This document shows positions 11,678 through 21,442 of a stretch of DNA of 64,000 bases, one piece after another. The notes under the pieces were generated by a model, which saw only the letters and a list, made by a program, of their open reading frames with translations, searched no databases and had not been told where the DNA came from. Origin of the DNA: Bimastos eiseni (lineage: Eukaryota; Annelida; Clitellata; Crassiclitellata; Lumbricidae); the NCBI GenBank assembly GCA_959347315.1, contig OY365814.1:27055177-27119176 (forward strand), read 5' to 3'. Each line of letters begins with the position of its first letter. The stretch's first letter is position 1. The translations under genes and the position numbers were made by a program.

Positions 11678-12079
11678 TGAAAAGACAATATTGTTGCGAC
11701 CGAGTCGTTTCGCGTACGAAGACTATTACTCTCAACAGATCGGGAGCGGAATGCCAGTTTTCCAAGGCTCTCGCATGCAGCGCGGACACGAACTGGGAAG
11801 CATTCTCAGCGGATTCTTCAGAAGCGCTTGGCCTTAATTCGAACCGGAGCTAAAGCTTTCGCAAAACAGTTCTTGAGAACCGGTTTGCAGATAGCCAACG
11901 ACGTTGCGGATGGGCAAAATTTCAAAGAGGCTAGCAAATCTCGTATTCCGGCCGGTATAAAAGAGTTTGCGTCGACCAACCATTTCAAAAATCAACGCGG
12001 TAGCGGCGTTAAGAGACGCAAGAAATCCTTAAAGAGATTAAATAAAAAGCTTAAGCTCGATATATTCGGCGAGGAATAA
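11677..12079 (+). pseudogene. Polinton pVI/pX-like basic protein, frameshifted
   Basis: Starting at the ATG at 11,677, the recognisable reading lies in three frames. After codon 1-2 it shifts to the frame of 11,709, with YEDYYSQQIGSGMPVF and GHELGSILSGFFRS. A second shift near 11,830 leads into GAKAFAKQFLRTGLQIANDV and a Lys/Arg-rich end (GVKRRKKSLKRLNKKLK), with TAA at 12,077-12,079. The Gly-rich amphipathic segment followed by a basic tail resembles adenoviral protein VI/X-type minor virion proteins, which Polintons and adintoviruses also encode. Two frameshifts make it non-functional. The stop overlaps the major capsid ATG by one base. Confidence 0.72.
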
Positions 12080-12152
12080 TGGCCTTCGTTCACCCGCAGT
12101 CTTGCGAATGAGCCAAGAGCGAATTGGATCTCTTCGTCGATTACAACAACTG
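12079..12152 (+). pseudogene. Major capsid protein remnant, about 24 codons
   Basis: The ATG at 12,079 begins MAFVHPQSCE, is interrupted by TGA at 12,109-12,111, and continues AKSELDLF to about 12,135. This is the characteristic start of the double jelly-roll major capsid protein in invertebrate Polintons. The gene normally extends 500-600 codons, but here the protease gene begins within 25 bp. An internal deletion therefore removed nearly the whole capsid gene. Confidence 0.68.
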
Positions 12153-12155
12153 AAT

Positions 12156-12613
12156 ATGGACGGATCCAGAATTGAAACGTTACTTCGACGCGATGCGAAA
12201 TGCGCGTCGGTGTTTTCCGGAGTATTCGCGCGCGATCGTTTACCGAAATCTATATTGGGACCGGCTATACTCGTTTGCAATACCGATGCTCACTACTTTG
12301 CCGGACAGCATTGGATCGTTTTGTACGTAAAGAATTCTTCGTACGAAGAATATTTCGACTCGTTCGGCAGACCGCCAGAAGATGACTTTAGAGATTTTTT
12401 GAACAGACATTGCGAACATTGAATTTTAACGATACACATTTACAAAGTTCCGTTAGACGTTTCGGCGAACACTATTGCATTTTCTACTGCTTGCATAGAT
12501 GTAGAAATACAAACCTTACCGCAATTACTAATAAGCTTACTTCGGATACTGGACTTAACGATTATTTGGTTCATAATTACGTGTGTAAGACGTTTGCCAA
12601 TACAATTTATTGA
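12156..12613 (+). pseudogene. Polinton adenain-like cysteine protease (PRO), broken
   Basis: Adenain/Ulp1-type proteases mature virion proteins. From the Met codon at 12,156 the frame contains CNTDAHYFAGQHWIVLY (His52) and YEEYFDSFG (Asp68), then stops at 12,420-12,422. The remainder is in another frame (from about 12,410): LQSS gives the oxyanion Gln, and a segment RRFGEHYCIFYCL follows. The position just before the conserved Gly, where adenain has its nucleophilic Cys, reads Phe. The reading ends at 12,611-12,613. One frameshift plus loss of the probable nucleophile makes it inactive. Gene order (last before the right inverted repeat) fits Polintons. Confidence 0.85.
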
Positions 12614-12731
12614 AACGTTTCCGTCATTCTTTTAATGTATAGGAGTTAGGAATTGCTCGAGCGCGTAGGCGATATTATATTTACACTAGCCAGTTGTAAC
12701 GGATATTATCTTTCGCCATGGGCGAATATTC

Positions 12732-13315
12732 CCCGAGAGGGGAGTTGGAAGGGCCAGCCGCCGCCGCCGCCGTTCCGTTGACGGAACGGCTGGTTGACTG
12801 AGCCGTAAACCAAAACTGGGCGTTTCTCTTCGTGTGTAGGCCCGTATATGTGCGTGTATGTATGTATGTGTGCGCATGTATGTGTGCGTGTCTGTGTGTG
12901 TGTCTGTGTGCGTGTCTGTGTGTGCGTGTCTGTGTGCTTGTATATGTGCGTATGCGTGCGTGTATGTGTTCGTGTCTTTGTACGTATGTATGTGTGCGTA
13001 TTTGTCTTTGTATGTGTGCGTATGTCTCCTTGTACGTGTCTGTGTGCTTGTATATGTGCGTATGCGTGCGTGTATGTGTTCGTGTCTTTGTACGTATGTA
13101 TGTGTGCGTATTTGTCTTTGTATGTGTGCGTATGTCTCCTTGTACGTGTCCGTGTGCTTGTCCGTGTGCGTATGTGTGTCCGTGTGTTTGTCCGTGTGCG
13201 TATAGCTGCTTGTTCGTGTGCGTATGCCTCTTGTCCGTGTGCGTATGTCTCTTTGTACGTCCAGCAGAAGGATCTACCTACTCCCGTCTTCAGTTCCTGT
13301 ACTCCTTATACTACT
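12732..13315. repeat. Polinton right terminal inverted repeat
   Basis: Complement of 6,847-7,325, with the inner GGGCCAGCC and TGACTGAGCCGTAAACC blocks, a GTGTGCGTATGT minisatellite and the unique outer 60 bp. It is about 100 bp longer than the left arm, accounted for by a perfect 110-bp internal duplication. Confidence 0.93.
12931..13150. repeat. Perfect 110-bp tandem duplication inside the right inverted repeat
   Basis: The block starting TGTGTGCTTGTATATGTGCG at 12,931 repeats at 13,041 and is identical line by line. It arose after insertion or was not copied to the left arm. Confidence 0.92.
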
Positions 13316-13743
13316 TAACTATAATTGCGCCCTGTGCAAAGCATCAATTTGGCGCCCCCACATTTTGAAAATAGTGCATTTTTGGAATAATAAGTTATTT
13401 CATCCTGATTTCATCCTGCGTCCTTTCCACATTTGCGCCCTGGGCCTAGGCCATCCAGCCCCCCTCGGTACGGCCCTGACCATAGCAAAACATGCACCTA
13501 TAGCCACCCATGTGTCCCAACTCCTGTTCTGACTCTTGTGTCTCTATATTACCGTTTCTACAATCCACTAATGCCTCGTTCAATCTGTTTAACTTCAACG
13601 TCTTCTCGAGTTCTACAATGCTCTCAATGTACAACCATAGGTGAAACGCTTTTTCCAGTTGGGCAGTCTTCCATTCCTTCAAAAGCACTAAGAATGAATT
13701 GTCTGACAGATAGGCACCAAGATTGAATGTATCTTCAATCATT

Positions 13744-13790
13744 GTCCTGGCGAGATGCGCATGCCCGAGCCAGTCCGCTGAGAGTAGAGG
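13744..13790. repeat. Dispersed repeat family B, copy 1
   Basis: The segment GTCCTGG.GA.ATGCGCATG followed by GAGCCAGTCCGCTGAG recurs at 19,500-19,545 in the same orientation, after which both copies continue with GGGCTACAC. No coding content. Confidence 0.7.
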
Positions 13791-14234
13791 GCTACACTAG
13801 TACTCCGCTTTGGTGGACGCGCTTGGTTGATAATTGGGATTACACCGACGAGCACCATGTACAATTTAACGTTTCTGCTGTAGGTACAGGGAGTCTGTAT
13901 TGCTGTAGGCCTACACACAATAATATTATGGCAACTGCGTTTAGGCCAATTCTTAGTTTATATAAGAGGCGTGAAAGAGTCTAGTGATATAGTGGATTGT
14001 TCTGCCAATCAAGCGAGCGGTCAGGGATATAAATCCTTGCTATGGCAGAAAACCTTTCACGATTTATTATCCACTTGTTCTCCCCCAGTAAACTCGACAC
14101 CTATATACTGAATGTAATCTGTCATTGAGAGAGTCGGACGGCAAAGCACAAGATTGTTCACCTACATCCATAGACTGAAGTCAGGAAACTGGTCATTCGC
14201 TGGTTGACCAGCGAATGAGAGGAGTAGGAAATGT

Positions 14235-14312
14235 GGAGAGGACACACGTATAAATTGTCCCCTCTCTGTACAAGTAGGGGACTTGTCACCCTCGACTCCC
14301 CGGGATCACTGC
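14235..14312. repeat. Dispersed repeat family C, copy 1
   Basis: It contains CACACGTATAAATTGTCCCC and GGGGACTTGTCACCC and is matched by 23,112-23,205 (CACACGTATAACATGCCCC, GGGGACTTGTCCCCCGAC). This is a diverged repeat of about 80 bp with GGGGAC/GTCCCC inverted words, possibly a MITE end. Confidence 0.6.
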
Positions 14313-15131
14313 CTCTGACTCCAACACACCTACTTTAGACTGTCTCATATGTATGTAGCTTAAAGGCCAAGTTTTTAGGGCGTGATCTAATGAATACCTG
14401 CCGCCTGCTAGCTACCAATCAGATCTCTCCAAAGCATCTCATCCGCCTGGGATACAATCTTAGACAAATGGACCGGTGTTGTCAGTCTATCTGAATAGGT
14501 TCAAATGGGCCAAGTAGACAGCTGAGGGAAATGTACTGGAAATAACAATTGAAACAATGATCATGCTTCATAGTCCTTATAATTATATGCATCTACACAC
14601 CTGTACTTGATATGCCACTCATATACCTTCGTGCCTGTATTCGTGTGTGTGCGTGCGCAGCTTTAGCCAGTACAGCCATCTTGCAAGCTGCTCGTGGACA
14701 GCCTCCCGTCAAACGTGTGAAAAGTGCAACCAAACCCATGCGGGAAGTTTGCTGCAGTGTTGTAAATCGCGACTTCAAGGGCTGAAGCCATGAGCCAAAT
14801 CTTGGCAGTTGCCTGTGGTCACTGTTGTTTGCGTTTGTTTTTACGTGATGATGACCGATGCGAGTGTAATTGAGAAATAGACTGAAAAGAATACTGGATG
14901 AATGCTATCACATGCTGCATGTATATATAAGTGTGCGTATATATGTATGCAAATATGTATATATATATATATACAGAGAGTGAGAGATCTGCTTATTGTT
15001 CCCAGGTATTATAATTGATCATATTATATGCTGGTTGATATATTCTTCCTAGGTTTGACATGTGACCTAAATTATGCAGCGCTATTCAGACAGCACGACT
15101 CTCAACGGGTCCACCAACCCCTGGACCATTA

Positions 15132-15255
15132 TATATATATATATATATATATTTCATATATACACATTCATATATATATTCATATATATATGAATATATA
15201 TATATATCTATTCATATATATATATATATATATATGAATATATATATATAATATA
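15132..15255. repeat. (TA)n tract with TATATTCATATA palindromes
   Basis: An AT dinucleotide run broken by ATTCAT/ATGAAT words that form several short palindromes. Confidence 0.9.
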
Positions 15256-15515
15256 GTGGCCTGAATAATCATGGCATGCATAAGACCTGAAATACAGTAC
15301 GTTCTTAGGTTACACAAAAGCTATTTTTGGAATAAATACATATACTGCATTATGTATTTACCAATTTTTGCATGGTACTATGTAATATCAACTACAGAGT
15401 TCTGCTGTATGCATATATCGATCATCAAAAGAGTGAACATCTGAGTGGTTTAGTCTGAGAGGGGGAGGCGGGGGAGGGGTAGCGGTGCCATTATTGTTTA
15501 CATACTGCCACTCTG

Positions 15516-16235
15516 CAAGAACATAAACAGATGGACCAACTTTGACACCTGTCAATACAAGGTACATACGCCTATTGCTTGTACGAGAGAGGGAACATTC
15601 TATTTCAAAGAAGGTGACTCTCTTCTCATACAGACTCTATGAGACAAACATCATATACATGCACATATATGTATATATACATAGATTCATTGCATTTGAA
15701 TGGCATTACAATTAGTCATCTATTTACATTCTGTCACAATGTCTCAATCTTGCAATTCAGGGTTGTGTGCCCTATTCTCAACGCGCCCCAGAAAACCATA
15801 TGAAATAAATACAAAGGGTGAACAGGCGCTTACTATAATGATTGAATGCTAAGACAAAACTGTGAGATAGAAATTCAAGAACATAAACAGATGGACCAAC
15901 TTTGACACCTGTCAATACAAGGTACATACGCCTATTGCTTGTACGAGAGAGGGAACATTCTATTTCAAAGAAGGTGACTCTCTTCTCATACAGACTCTAT
16001 GAGACAAACATCATATACATGCACATATATGTATATATACATAGATTCATTGCATTTGAATGGCATTACAATTAGTCATCTATTTACATTCTGTCACAAT
16101 GTCTCAGTCTTGCAATTCAGGGTTGTGTGCCCTATTCTCAACGCGCCCCAGAAAACCATATGAAATAAATACAAAGGGTGAACAGGCGCTTACTATAATG
16201 ATTGAATGCTAAGACAAAACTGTGAGATAGAAATT
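15516..16235. repeat. 360-bp tandem duplication, one mismatch
   Basis: 15,516-15,875 and 15,876-16,235 are identical except A at 15,747 versus G at 16,107. This is a very recent segmental duplication or an assembly duplication. No coding content. Confidence 0.97.
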
Positions 16236-16664
16236 CACAGGTAGTCCTTCAGCTCAGAGATATAAATATAAACAGCGTGTGTGTGCGTGAGTGTGTGCGG
16301 ACCAGCTCACAGAGAAACAAACGCAAACAACAGTGACCACAGGCAAGACAGAGAACGGCCCAGAGGCATGCAGGCATTTCAATTGAAAGGAATTGACCGG
16401 CGGTGGACTTGAATATGGCACTTATTGACTGTAGCCCCACTCAATGAGTTCAGGTTTGATTGACAAGCAGGTGGGTGGGGTACAGAGCAGTTTGTCGCAA
16501 AACTGCCCGCCCTAAAAACTTGGCCTTTAAGTAGCTTAGTTTATAAGGTACTGCTTCAAAATAGCAGCATTCAGACATTACCGCGATAACCATAGGAGTG
16601 TTTCAATCTCTTAAGAATAGCAACTATAGTTTACTGTGCCGCATTGCATTAATAGGCCTACTGG

Positions 16665-16770
16665 TAGCTTCAATTTAACGACACTGTGTGGTAAAAAAGA
16701 TTATTAGCGTCGCCCTCCTCCTTTATCAAGACTTTGGACTGGCACTGTTAGAGTGCGAACAGTGGCGGAG
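16665..16770. repeat. Dispersed repeat family A, copy 2
   Basis: Matches 6,131-6,234, with GTCGCCCTCCTCCTTTATC, GGACTGGCACTGTTAGAG and ACAGTGGCGGAG. It is closer to the third copy at 28,299 than to the first. Confidence 0.7.
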
Positions 16771-17224
16771 TTGCAAATATACCACCTCGTAGTGTCATGA
16801 TTTATAAGCTAAAAGCATATTCCAAATAATTCGAACCAACCACATACGTTCCAAAATATTATGCCCCTTATTTCTACAGAATCTATAGAATTCAGTCACC
16901 CAGTGTAAAAGTAGTCAGTGTAAATGTTGGTCCCTCGTTGATTCTTTAGCCCCACGATTCTGGGTCATGCTGAGCCATTCTCGCTCGCCTTTTCGGTTGA
17001 GAAAGGCAATGACCTTCCTCTGGATCGCATTCTCAACTGATAAATACTGGGCCTACACTTGAAACTCTTCTCTTGCGCCACCCAATCATGCATGGATTCT
17101 TAGCAGCGTAAATAGTCTGGTTATGCGCTATATAAATGTTCAGCACGAATGGATGAATAAATGGAACGGCGATGCATGACTCAAGAATTATTCACAGGAG
17201 CAATGACCTATCTACAGTTAAAGC

Positions 17225-17445
17225 GTAGCATCGACAGTATGTCAACATGCATACTGATGTGGACCGTCATTACGAAATACGCATACTGTCAGAATCAATT
17301 AACAGTATGCAACCACATACTGATGTCAGAATCTTAGCCACAGAACGGCAGCAGCGGCAGTATACTTAATGAACGGCAGTACAGACCGTACGCATACTAA
17401 TATAAGACACCATAACAAACGGCGCCTGCGCATACTGTGTAGTAT
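17225..17445. repeat. Cluster of GCATACTG/CAGTATGC words in both orientations
   Basis: Within about 200 bp the core CATACT or its complement AGTATG occurs about eight times (for example 17,236, 17,251, 17,281, 17,304, 17,316, 17,391 and 17,429), with irregular spacing and mixed orientation. This is not a tandem repeat. It may be a decayed satellite of inverted units or a binding-site cluster. Confidence 0.5.
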
Positions 17446-17639
17446 TATACCTGGGGAGCACAGCCCATGTACAGGCCGAGAACAGAGCGTGGCAATAATA
17501 TAGATGCAACGACGCTTGCCAGCGCAAAGGCAATTGCGAATCGACGACACTCACCAAACATTCGTAGATGCATGTTGTTGATGGGATTGAAGGATCCGCA
17601 AGCCAGCAGAACCACTCCGGCAGTGGACGCCATCAGACT

Positions 17640-17765
17640 GCCTTCCACCATCACTCCACCTCCACCACCCTCCACCACCCTCCTCTTCCACCTCCTCCTC
17701 CACCGCCAGCTCCTCCTCCTCCTCCTCCGAACCACCACCACCTCCTTCCTACTCCTCCTCCCTCA
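17640..17765. repeat. CCT/CCA polypyrimidine tract
   Basis: Low-complexity (CCACCT)n and (CTC)n sequence. The proline-, leucine- or arginine-rich frames through it are artefacts. Confidence 0.9.
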
Positions 17766-17779
17766 CCACTTCCTCACTC

Positions 17780-17985
17780 GCGCAGCCCTATAAATCACGA
17801 CCCGTCCTATATTCCTCGCAAACTGTCGCAAGACTCCTTGTTGGCGGACGCATGCGCGACACACGACGCCTTCAGCCCAGCGGCGCCCATTGGCTCGTCG
17901 CGCCCAATCAGCCTGTATGCAACCCAGTGGGCGCATGACTGCTTGAAATAGTATGTGGACGCGAACGATGACGTCATTCAACACG
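17780..17985. promoter_or_regulatory. Candidate promoter-like GC-rich block
   Basis: A locally GC- and CpG-richer block holds two CCAAT-type boxes in opposite orientation (CCCATTGGCTCG near 17,887 and GCCCAATCAGCC near 17,904). It also has a palindromic CRE, TGACGTCA, at 17,968-17,975 and a CTATAAAT near 17,789. No gene is recognisable on either side, so this rests on motif clustering only. Confidence 0.25.
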
Positions 17986-18120
17986 CCTCCACAAAGTGTT
18001 ACGTATATATAAATATATATATATTTAAAAGTAAATATAAGGTAGTAAGTATTTTCTTTATGTAACCAACTGCATATCCGCACTCTGACGTGCAATACAC
18101 TTAAAATTACAGCTTTCTCA

Positions 18121-18360
18121 TTAAAAACGATTTTCGTGCTGATTGTCTGCTTGAGGAATTATAAGGTCATGTGGGCTTGGGCGTAGGGAGTATGAGGTCG
18201 CATTTATTGGAGGAAGGAACCGGTGTAGCATGTGACTCCGCGGGTTCTCCAGTACCGCTTTAAATAGGCTCGCATCAGCCAATCGGATCAAGTGTTCGAA
18301 TGAGGGTTCATGTTCTGGCAGATATCGTTGACGAATCAATCTGCTCATCACTGACTGCAC
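18121..18360 (-). pseudogene. Non-LTR retrotransposon ORF2 C-terminus fragment
   Basis: The 79-residue frame contains SLFKAVLENPRSHMLHRFLP, then YSLRPSPHDLIIP, and ends at a stop. The order LF-x-x-(V/I)L..HxLHxxLP...Y.LRPR.H..LP is typical of the region after the reverse transcriptase domain in CR1/L2-like LINEs. No upstream reverse transcriptase motifs remain, so this is a 5'-truncated copy. Confidence 0.55.
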
Positions 18361-18734
18361 TCGGGCGTGTTCCTGCTACCTACGTACCCAATATTCCACC
18401 ATGCCGGGGCTGCATACAGCATGCACTGTTGTTGAACGCACCTCATAAAAAAGAAATATTCTTCTTGAGGGCCCATGCACCATCGCCATGGGCAAGGCAT
18501 AGGCTACATTATTTTATTGTCTTGCCTGACAAGCTGACAACGTATTCAATTTATATGGGGTTCAAACTGAGGTTTTCAGTCATGGTGACCCCAAGAATTA
18601 CCATACTTGCAGTTCCCTCGTGTCCTCTTATCGCCCCCCCCGCACCCGAGGACGTCGGATGACCATCTCTTAAGTCTTTTTTATTTAGTCGTAGGCTCGT
18701 GGCTCATATTTGGCGGCTCATTCAGCCTCATAAT

Positions 18735-18808
18735 TATATATTATATATATATTATATATATATTATATATATTATATATATACAGTATATATATATATAT
18801 ATATATAG
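18735..18808. repeat. (TA)n microsatellite
   Basis: ATATATTATATA repeats that merge into a pure TA run. Confidence 0.95.
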
Positions 18809-19499
18809 TATCGTGTGGCGGTCATCCATCCATCTATTATCATAGACATGTGCGTCGTCTGTTCATTCGATAAAGATTCGAGGTTAGAAGATACGAGGAC
18901 AAATTCGATGCCCGCCAAGTTTGGCCTCGAGGCGGAGGCCAGGACAATGCCATCGCGGATTAAATTTAAGATTTGCCATCGATCAGACGTTTCTCGCTGT
19001 GTATACGGTGTCTGGAAGCGGTGATATCAGATTCGTTAGAGTCATTGTAGAGCTAACGATTACGTCTCAGTTTCCGCTGACGCTATTATCAAGAAGTCCG
19101 TGAGACGCAGCCAACGATCGTTCCACAAAACAAACGACAATCGCATTTGGTGAAATAAAACCAAAAACGGCTTCAAAGTTAAAAGTTTTTTGTTCGGGTC
19201 CAACCACCGGCAGCAAACTGTTACTTCTTGCAAGGCACGGTGGTATAGTTATCGTCTCCGTCCCAAACGCATACGGAAATTATCAACCCAGAATTCAAGT
19301 CGGAATTTAGAGCGATTAGCATTCAACGGCTCGAACTGTTTGTATACAGGATGGCGGTCCTTGGCGGACGAAGGCATTACATGGATGACTGATTAAATAC
19401 AATGGTCAGTCTAATTGACGAATTAACGGGGCGATCTAATAAACAGTTGGCGAACAGCTATAAATAGAATATGCCCTGGCGACATCTAGCCAGCGTCGA

Positions 19500-19545
19500 T
19501 GTCCTGGAGAAATGCGCATGCGCGAGCCAGTCCGCTGAGGGCTAC
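19500..19545. repeat. Dispersed repeat family B, copy 2
   Basis: Matches 13,744-13,790 (CTGGAGAAATGCGCATG, GAGCCAGTCCGCTGAG, GGGCTACAC). It is followed by a GATGATGATG triplet tract (19,586-19,626). Confidence 0.7.
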
Positions 19546-20906
19546 ACATTGTGTCCATCTCTCAGCTGCTGTTGTCGCTGCTGTTGCTGATGATGATGGC
19601 GATGATGATGATGGTGGTGATGACGATGTGATGGGCTTGCTGCGTCAATGGTGTTGCAGTTCTATAGGACAGGAGATTGAAGCTACGCTTTATAGGGATA
19701 GATGCTTCGAGCCTGTTAGCGCGTTATCCGTTTGGACCGAATAGCAAATACATTGAAAGAGTTAATTTAAATATACACGACGCGTGCCTCGAATACACTG
19801 TGCGCCCACAAAAAACACAAATCTTCTATTTCAGAAACGCATATATAAAAATGTAAAAAACCTTTTGACCTTCCGTCGTAGTTGAGTATAGATCAAATGG
19901 CTTAGCCTGTCAATAGTACGTTTCATTTAAGAGTTATTTAGATTCGACATCATTTGTAGACATTTTACTATTAAAACGTCAATAAGAGTCCGTGTTATTA
20001 TTATTTTTATAACCATAGTAATAATTATTATTACTAAAATTGTTATTGTTGTCGTTATGATTAGGTGACGCTCATGGTTCAAAATTGAAAGGACTAGTCT
20101 ATAGATGACAATGACAAGAATTCTTGTCAATAGATTTTAGTTCTGAAAATTACTCGTAATTTGGTTCATGACTTTTGTTCGGCAAATAATTCATAACTCA
20201 ATTCCTAATTTCGCTTAGAAACTAAAATGATTCTTACTTTTGATTCTAAATTTCTAATTATCGCTCATTTTCACTTCTAATTTCAGAATTCTTTGACGAA
20301 AGTTCAAAGTAGGCCTATCACGTTTCTATAGCGCATTTTTGACCACATGAGCAGCTAGCAAAGACGGGTCATATCATCATATGGATATGGTGTTCCTTCA
20401 CAGGCCCTGTTAGGAAAACTAGGTAACCGCGTAGGGCCGCCAAATAAACATACAAAATATTTTTGGAGATTCTTATAAATGAAACAACGTTGGCTTATTT
20501 TTCAATTCCGGAATTGCAATCTCTACTTGTTCCACACATTATAGGTGGTGGATCTCATATATGGGATGGCGGATCTGAAATCCTAAGTTCCGTATCTCAG
20601 ATCCGGCGGGATCCAGCTAAATTTAACTACTGTTCAACCTCGGCGGGCCGCCAAAAAAAGCTTTTGTAGCTTTTCCTATATATGGCCGTCAAATGTCTTG
20701 AACCGGGCCTGCCCTTCTATATATTATTTTGGCGTGCAACGGTACATGGCACCTTTTGTGACAGCTTGACGAATCAATTCTACGTGTTTATAATTATTTC
20801 GTCTCCGTACGTCTTAAGAATTGTCGAGTCGCGGCAATTAATGAATAATGCATGCAGGCGGAAGTGCAGCAGAAGGCCAAGTAACGGACGACCAGCCATT
20901 GCCTAC

Positions 20907-21011
20907 CACGTGTGACCGACCCACCGGGTATTATCACCCACCGCGTGAGCGACCACCCACCGCGTGTGACCACCCACCCCACAGCGTGTGACCACCTACC
21001 GTGTGTGACCA
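20907..21011. repeat. 16-20 bp minisatellite of CGTGTGACCACCCACC units
   Basis: About six units of (C)CGTGTGACCACCCACC with variable length, including GTGAGCGACC and CCTACCGTGTGTGACC variants. Confidence 0.85.
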
Positions 21012-21334
21012 ATGACCATCTGCTGCGACCTTACTTAGCGCTGTGACGCCACAGACGTCGGCAGCAGAGCAGTAGAGCGATGTAATAGCGGCTTAAATCA
21101 CCTGTGACGTCAGATCGTTCTTCCTCAGTAATCGTTACTCCGGCATCTGCTTCGTCGCCATTCGCACCACAAACTAGTGTATATGCATTGCATACGAACG
21201 CCACAAAAGCCTGTTGTCTATGTATGTCCAAAGTGGCCATGTTGGGATTTGACGTCTGGCTACGAACCGAAGTCAGCACTAATTGGCTAATTAGAAATAG
21301 ACTAAGATTCGATGGCAGTCGGAGTGTGCATGCA

Positions 21335-21442
21335 CGTGCGTGCCTGTGTGTGTGCGTGTGTGCGTGTGGTGCGTGCGCGTGCGTGTGTGTGCGTGCGCGC
21401 GTGTGTTTGTGTGTGTGTGCGTGTGTGTGCGTGCGTGTGCAT
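21335..21442. repeat. GT/GC microsatellite
   Basis: A GTGTGCGTGCGTGC tract, which is potential Z-DNA sequence. Confidence 0.92.

Larger units (their letters stand above)
6847..13315 (+). mobile_element. Maverick/Polinton, degenerate, internally deleted
   Basis: The 6,469-bp element begins AGTAGTATAAGG and ends with the exact complement. Polintons characteristically start with AG and make 6-bp target duplications. Here the duplications are TAGCTA (6,841-6,846) and TAACTA (13,316-13,321), and undisturbed MITE copies carry GAGCTA at the same place. All recognisable genes lie on the + strand in the order: unknown acidic/RING-like, packaging ATPase, small hydrophobic protein, unknown 230-residue protein, integrase with chromodomain, jelly-roll minor-capsid candidate, pVI-like protein, major-capsid remnant, protease. 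Family members are usually 15-20 kb and encode a protein-primed DNA polymerase B; no trace of it is present. Stops and frameshifts in almost every gene mark it as non-functional. Confidence 0.96.
6829..13478. mobile_element. hAT-type MITE family 1, copy 1, split by the Polinton
   Basis: The left fragment (6,829-6,846) starts CAGGGCCGTACC. The right fragment (13,316-13,478) continues as ATTGCGCCCTG and ends CTCGGTACGGCCCTG, the inverted complement of the start. The 8 bases before it (ACCATAAC, 6,821-6,828) and after it (ACCATAGC, 13,479-13,486) match at 7 of 8, as expected for a hAT target duplication. Three uninterrupted relatives lie at 28,639-28,806, 34,596-34,752 and 49,509-49,678. They show what this site looked like before the Polinton landed about 12 bp inside the left end. 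Confidence 0.92.
14362..16528. mobile_element. Mutator-like (MULE-type) inverted-repeat element, non-autonomous, candidate
   Basis: It starts AAAGGCCAAGTTTTTAGGGC and ends with the exact complement (21 bp). The 9 bases outside, ATGTAGCTT (14,353-14,361) and AAGTAGCTT (16,529-16,537), match at 8 of 9; a 9-bp duplication is typical of Mutator-like elements. A second inverted pair lies deeper: TTGCCTGTGGTCACTG at about 14,810 is complementary to 16,316-16,348 over about 30 bp. No transposase is visible. The interior is AT microsatellite and a 360-bp tandem duplication. It could also be two partial repeats that happen to lie in opposite orientation. Confidence 0.55.

Noticed and set aside
12832..13368. 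178-residue Cys/Val-rich frame on the + strand
   Set aside because: Translation of the right inverted-repeat minisatellite; no homology and no start context.
20401..20711. Third hAT MITE with CAGGCCCTG...GGGCCTG ends
   Set aside because: The flanking 8-mers (TTCCTTCA and CCCTTCTA) do not match convincingly and the inverted repeat is only about 9 bp.
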